From assembly GCF_000821245.2 (NCBI RefSeq), contig NZ_LN611425.1, forward strand, positions 1,451,717 through 1,499,704: 47,988 bases of DNA, given 5' to 3'. Under the pieces are notes generated by a model. It worked only from the letters and a program-made list of their open reading frames with translations, searched no databases and was not told the origin of the DNA. Source of the stretch: Virgibacillus senegalensis. GTDB lineage: Bacteria > Bacillota > Bacilli > Bacillales > Amphibacillaceae. Below are positions 46,897 to 47,988 of the stretch, in pieces (the stretch's first letter is position 1; each line of letters opens with the position of its first letter). Made by a program: the position numbers and the translations under genes.

Positions 46897-47610
46897 ATGG
46901 AAACAGATAAACTTACCTTTGAAACGTGGCAGGATCCCGAACAGCAAAAACTCAATCATCAGTTGAAAGATTTTATGGATGTCCTCAAATGGGCTTATCA
47001 AACCTATCAGGATCGTATCCTTTATGCCTGCAGCTTTGGCGCGGAGGGTGTTGTCCTGACTGACTTGATTTCAAAAGTAAATCCGGAAGCAAAAATAGTC
47101 TTCCTTGATACAGACTTGCATTTTTCCGAAACCTATTCCCTCATTGAAAAAGTTAAACAAAGATATCCAAAGCTCCAAATCATCATGGCAAAGCCTGCAA
47201 AGTCACTTGAACAGCAAGCTGCCGACCATGGCGAAAAATTGTGGGAACGAAATCCAAATCTATGCTGTCACATCCGCAAAATTGAACCATTACAACACCA
47301 ACTTTCCGAAGTGGACGCCTGGATTTCCGGATTGAGACGGGAACAATCAGCATCCAGGGAAAAAGCAAAGTATATTAACAAGGACGAAAAATTCGGCAAG
47401 GTAAAAATCTGTCCTTTGATTCATTGGACGTGGGAGGATGTTTGGAACTATATCAAGCTTAACGGGTTACCGTACAATGAGCTCCACGACCAGAACTATC
47501 CGAGTATCGGCTGTGCGAAATGCACCATTCCGGCAACATCCAACGAAGATTCACGGTCAGGAAGATGGGCCAATTTTTCCAAAAAAGAGTGTGGGCTTCA
47601 TCAAGTTTGA
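46897..47610 (+). CDS. cysH: Phosphoadenylyl/adenylyl-sulfate reductase CysH
   Basis: Reduces APS or PAPS to sulfite with thioredoxin in assimilatory sulfate reduction. The 237-residue protein has YACSFGAEGVVLTDLI (the PP-loop-like S-F-G-A-E site), FLDTDLHFSETY and C123-C124 in NLCCHIRKIEPL. C206 and C209 in IGCAKCT complete the C-C...C-x2-C set that binds a 4Fe-4S cluster, as in Bacillus APS/PAPS reductases, and the catalytic C232 is in ECGLH at the C terminus. GGAGGGAG is seven bases before the ATG. It is followed by cysP after 16 bases, the same order as in Bacillus subtilis. Two motif copies upstream probably control it. Confidence 0.95.
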   Translation: METDKLTFETWQDPEQQKLNHQLKDFMDVLKWAYQTYQDRILYACSFGAEGVVLTDLISKVNPEAKIVFLDTDLHFSETYSLIEKVKQRYPKLQIIMAKPAKSLEQQAADHGEKLWERNPNLCCHIRKIEPLQHQLSEVDAWISGLRREQSASREKAKYINKDEKFGKVKICPLIHWTWEDVWNYIKLNGLPYNELHDQNYPSIGCAKCTIPATSNEDSRSGRWANFSKKECGLHQV

Positions 47611-47626
47611 CTTGATGCTGATATAA

Positions 47627-47988
47627 ATGATGATGATACTTGCATTTATAATTGCCGGTTTCTTTGCCATGAATATTGGAGCCAGCGGAGCGGCAGCTGC
47701 CATGGGGATTGCTTATGGATCAGGTGCAATCAAAACCCGCAAATTGGCACTGTTTCTTTGTGCGGCCGGAGTATGTCTGGGGGCCGTTCTCGGAGGCAGT
47801 GAAGTAGTCAAAACGCTTGGAAGCGAAATCGTACCGGAAGACATCGTATCGGTTCCCATTGCATTAATTATTCTCAGTTCTGCCTCCGTAGCATTATTCA
47901 TCGCCAATCTGAGTGGAATTCCATTATCTACGAGTGAAGTAACCGTGGGAGCAATTGTCGGTGTCGGAATCGCCTTTCAGGTACTTTA
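47627..47988 (+). CDS. cysP: Sulfate permease CysP (PiT family), 3' end cut by window
   Basis: The window end holds the first 120 codons. The protein opens MMMILAFIIAGFFAMNIGAS, and N-I-G-A-S-G-A-A-A-A-M-G-I-A-Y-G-S-G-A-I replaces the phosphate-type GANDxxNAxG motif of PiT transporters, as in the Bacillus CysP sulfate carrier. GIPLSTSEVTVGAIVGVG is the second half-site. At least three membrane spans are visible. Three tandem ATG codons at 47627-47635 make the exact start uncertain and the ribosome binding site is weak. It follows cysH closely and is likely co-transcribed. Confidence 0.9.
   Translation, partial: MMMILAFIIAGFFAMNIGASGAAAAMGIAYGSGAIKTRKLALFLCAAGVCLGAVLGGSEVVKTLGSEIVPEDIVSVPIALIILSSASVALFIANLSGIPLSTSEVTVGAIVGVGIAFQVL

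Noticed and set aside
1-47988. CRISPR arrays, tRNA or rRNA genes, prophage or complete insertion sequences
   Set aside because: No regularly spaced repeats, no cloverleaf candidates and no transposase or phage proteins were seen.

Overview
The window reads as chromosomal DNA of a moderately low-GC, endospore-forming Bacillaceae bacterium. The evidence is the gene content (SspP small acid-soluble spore protein, two Spo0E-like phosphatases, a SleL/YaaH-type cortex hydrolase, phosphosulfolactate synthase), strong AGGAGG-type ribosome binding sites, CcpA cre boxes, a DesK-DesR-Des cold-membrane system, and interspersed intergenic repeats of kinds I associate with the Oceanobacillus/Virgibacillus/Sediminibacillus side of the family. 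The genus is inference. No rRNA, tRNA, CRISPR array, prophage or intact insertion sequence was seen.

Layout. 1-2.5 kb: a VOC protein cut by the window edge, an S66 peptidase, a YetF membrane protein and a structured repeat. 2.5-4.6 kb: queC-queD-queE (7-deazaguanine synthesis) behind a textbook preQ1-I riboswitch with its terminator. 4.7-6.4 kb: a secreted DUF3889 protein and a LysM-GH18 spore hydrolase. 6.4-9.5 kb: desR, desK, des with a 26-bp palindrome at the des promoter. 9.5-18.4 kb: an ArsA-like ATPase with a small protein ending in Cys-Cys, a CstA-family transporter and a dicarboxylate/amino-acid symporter (both with cre boxes), a DHA2 drug exporter, small proteins, a stand-alone ribF and a hidden sspP. 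18.6-23.6 kb: a TetR-MFS operon, a proline-rich protein, two Spo0E-like genes and a second DHA2 exporter. 38.4-48 kb: a DacC-type PBP, transporters, acetyltransferases, a ROK sugar kinase, a VOC protein and a sulfur region (comA-type gene divergent from cysH-cysP).

The outstanding region is 23.9-37.9 kb. Twelve tightly packed minus-strand genes follow a c-di-GMP-I (GEMM) riboswitch and an intrinsic terminator. In order they encode FolE, a tandem eukaryote-like 6-pyruvoyltetrahydropterin synthase, a short-chain dehydrogenase, a GHKL anti-sigma-type kinase, an alpha/beta hydrolase, an acyl carrier protein, an AMP-forming ligase, a two-TM HAMP receptor without output domain, a STAS protein, a PP2C phosphatase, a Jag_N-FapA (DUF342) protein and a second STAS protein. 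FolE, PTPS and SDR in a row are the logic of tetrahydrobiopterin synthesis. Next to this sit an ACP-based acyl or aminoacyl activation module and a complete partner-switching module with no sigma factor. Immediately upstream lie a winged-helix-like protein and a PocR/GAF/GAF/LuxR regulator. I know of no described system with this composition; its function (reduced-pterin signalling tied to c-di-GMP and a protein phospho-switch) is inference.
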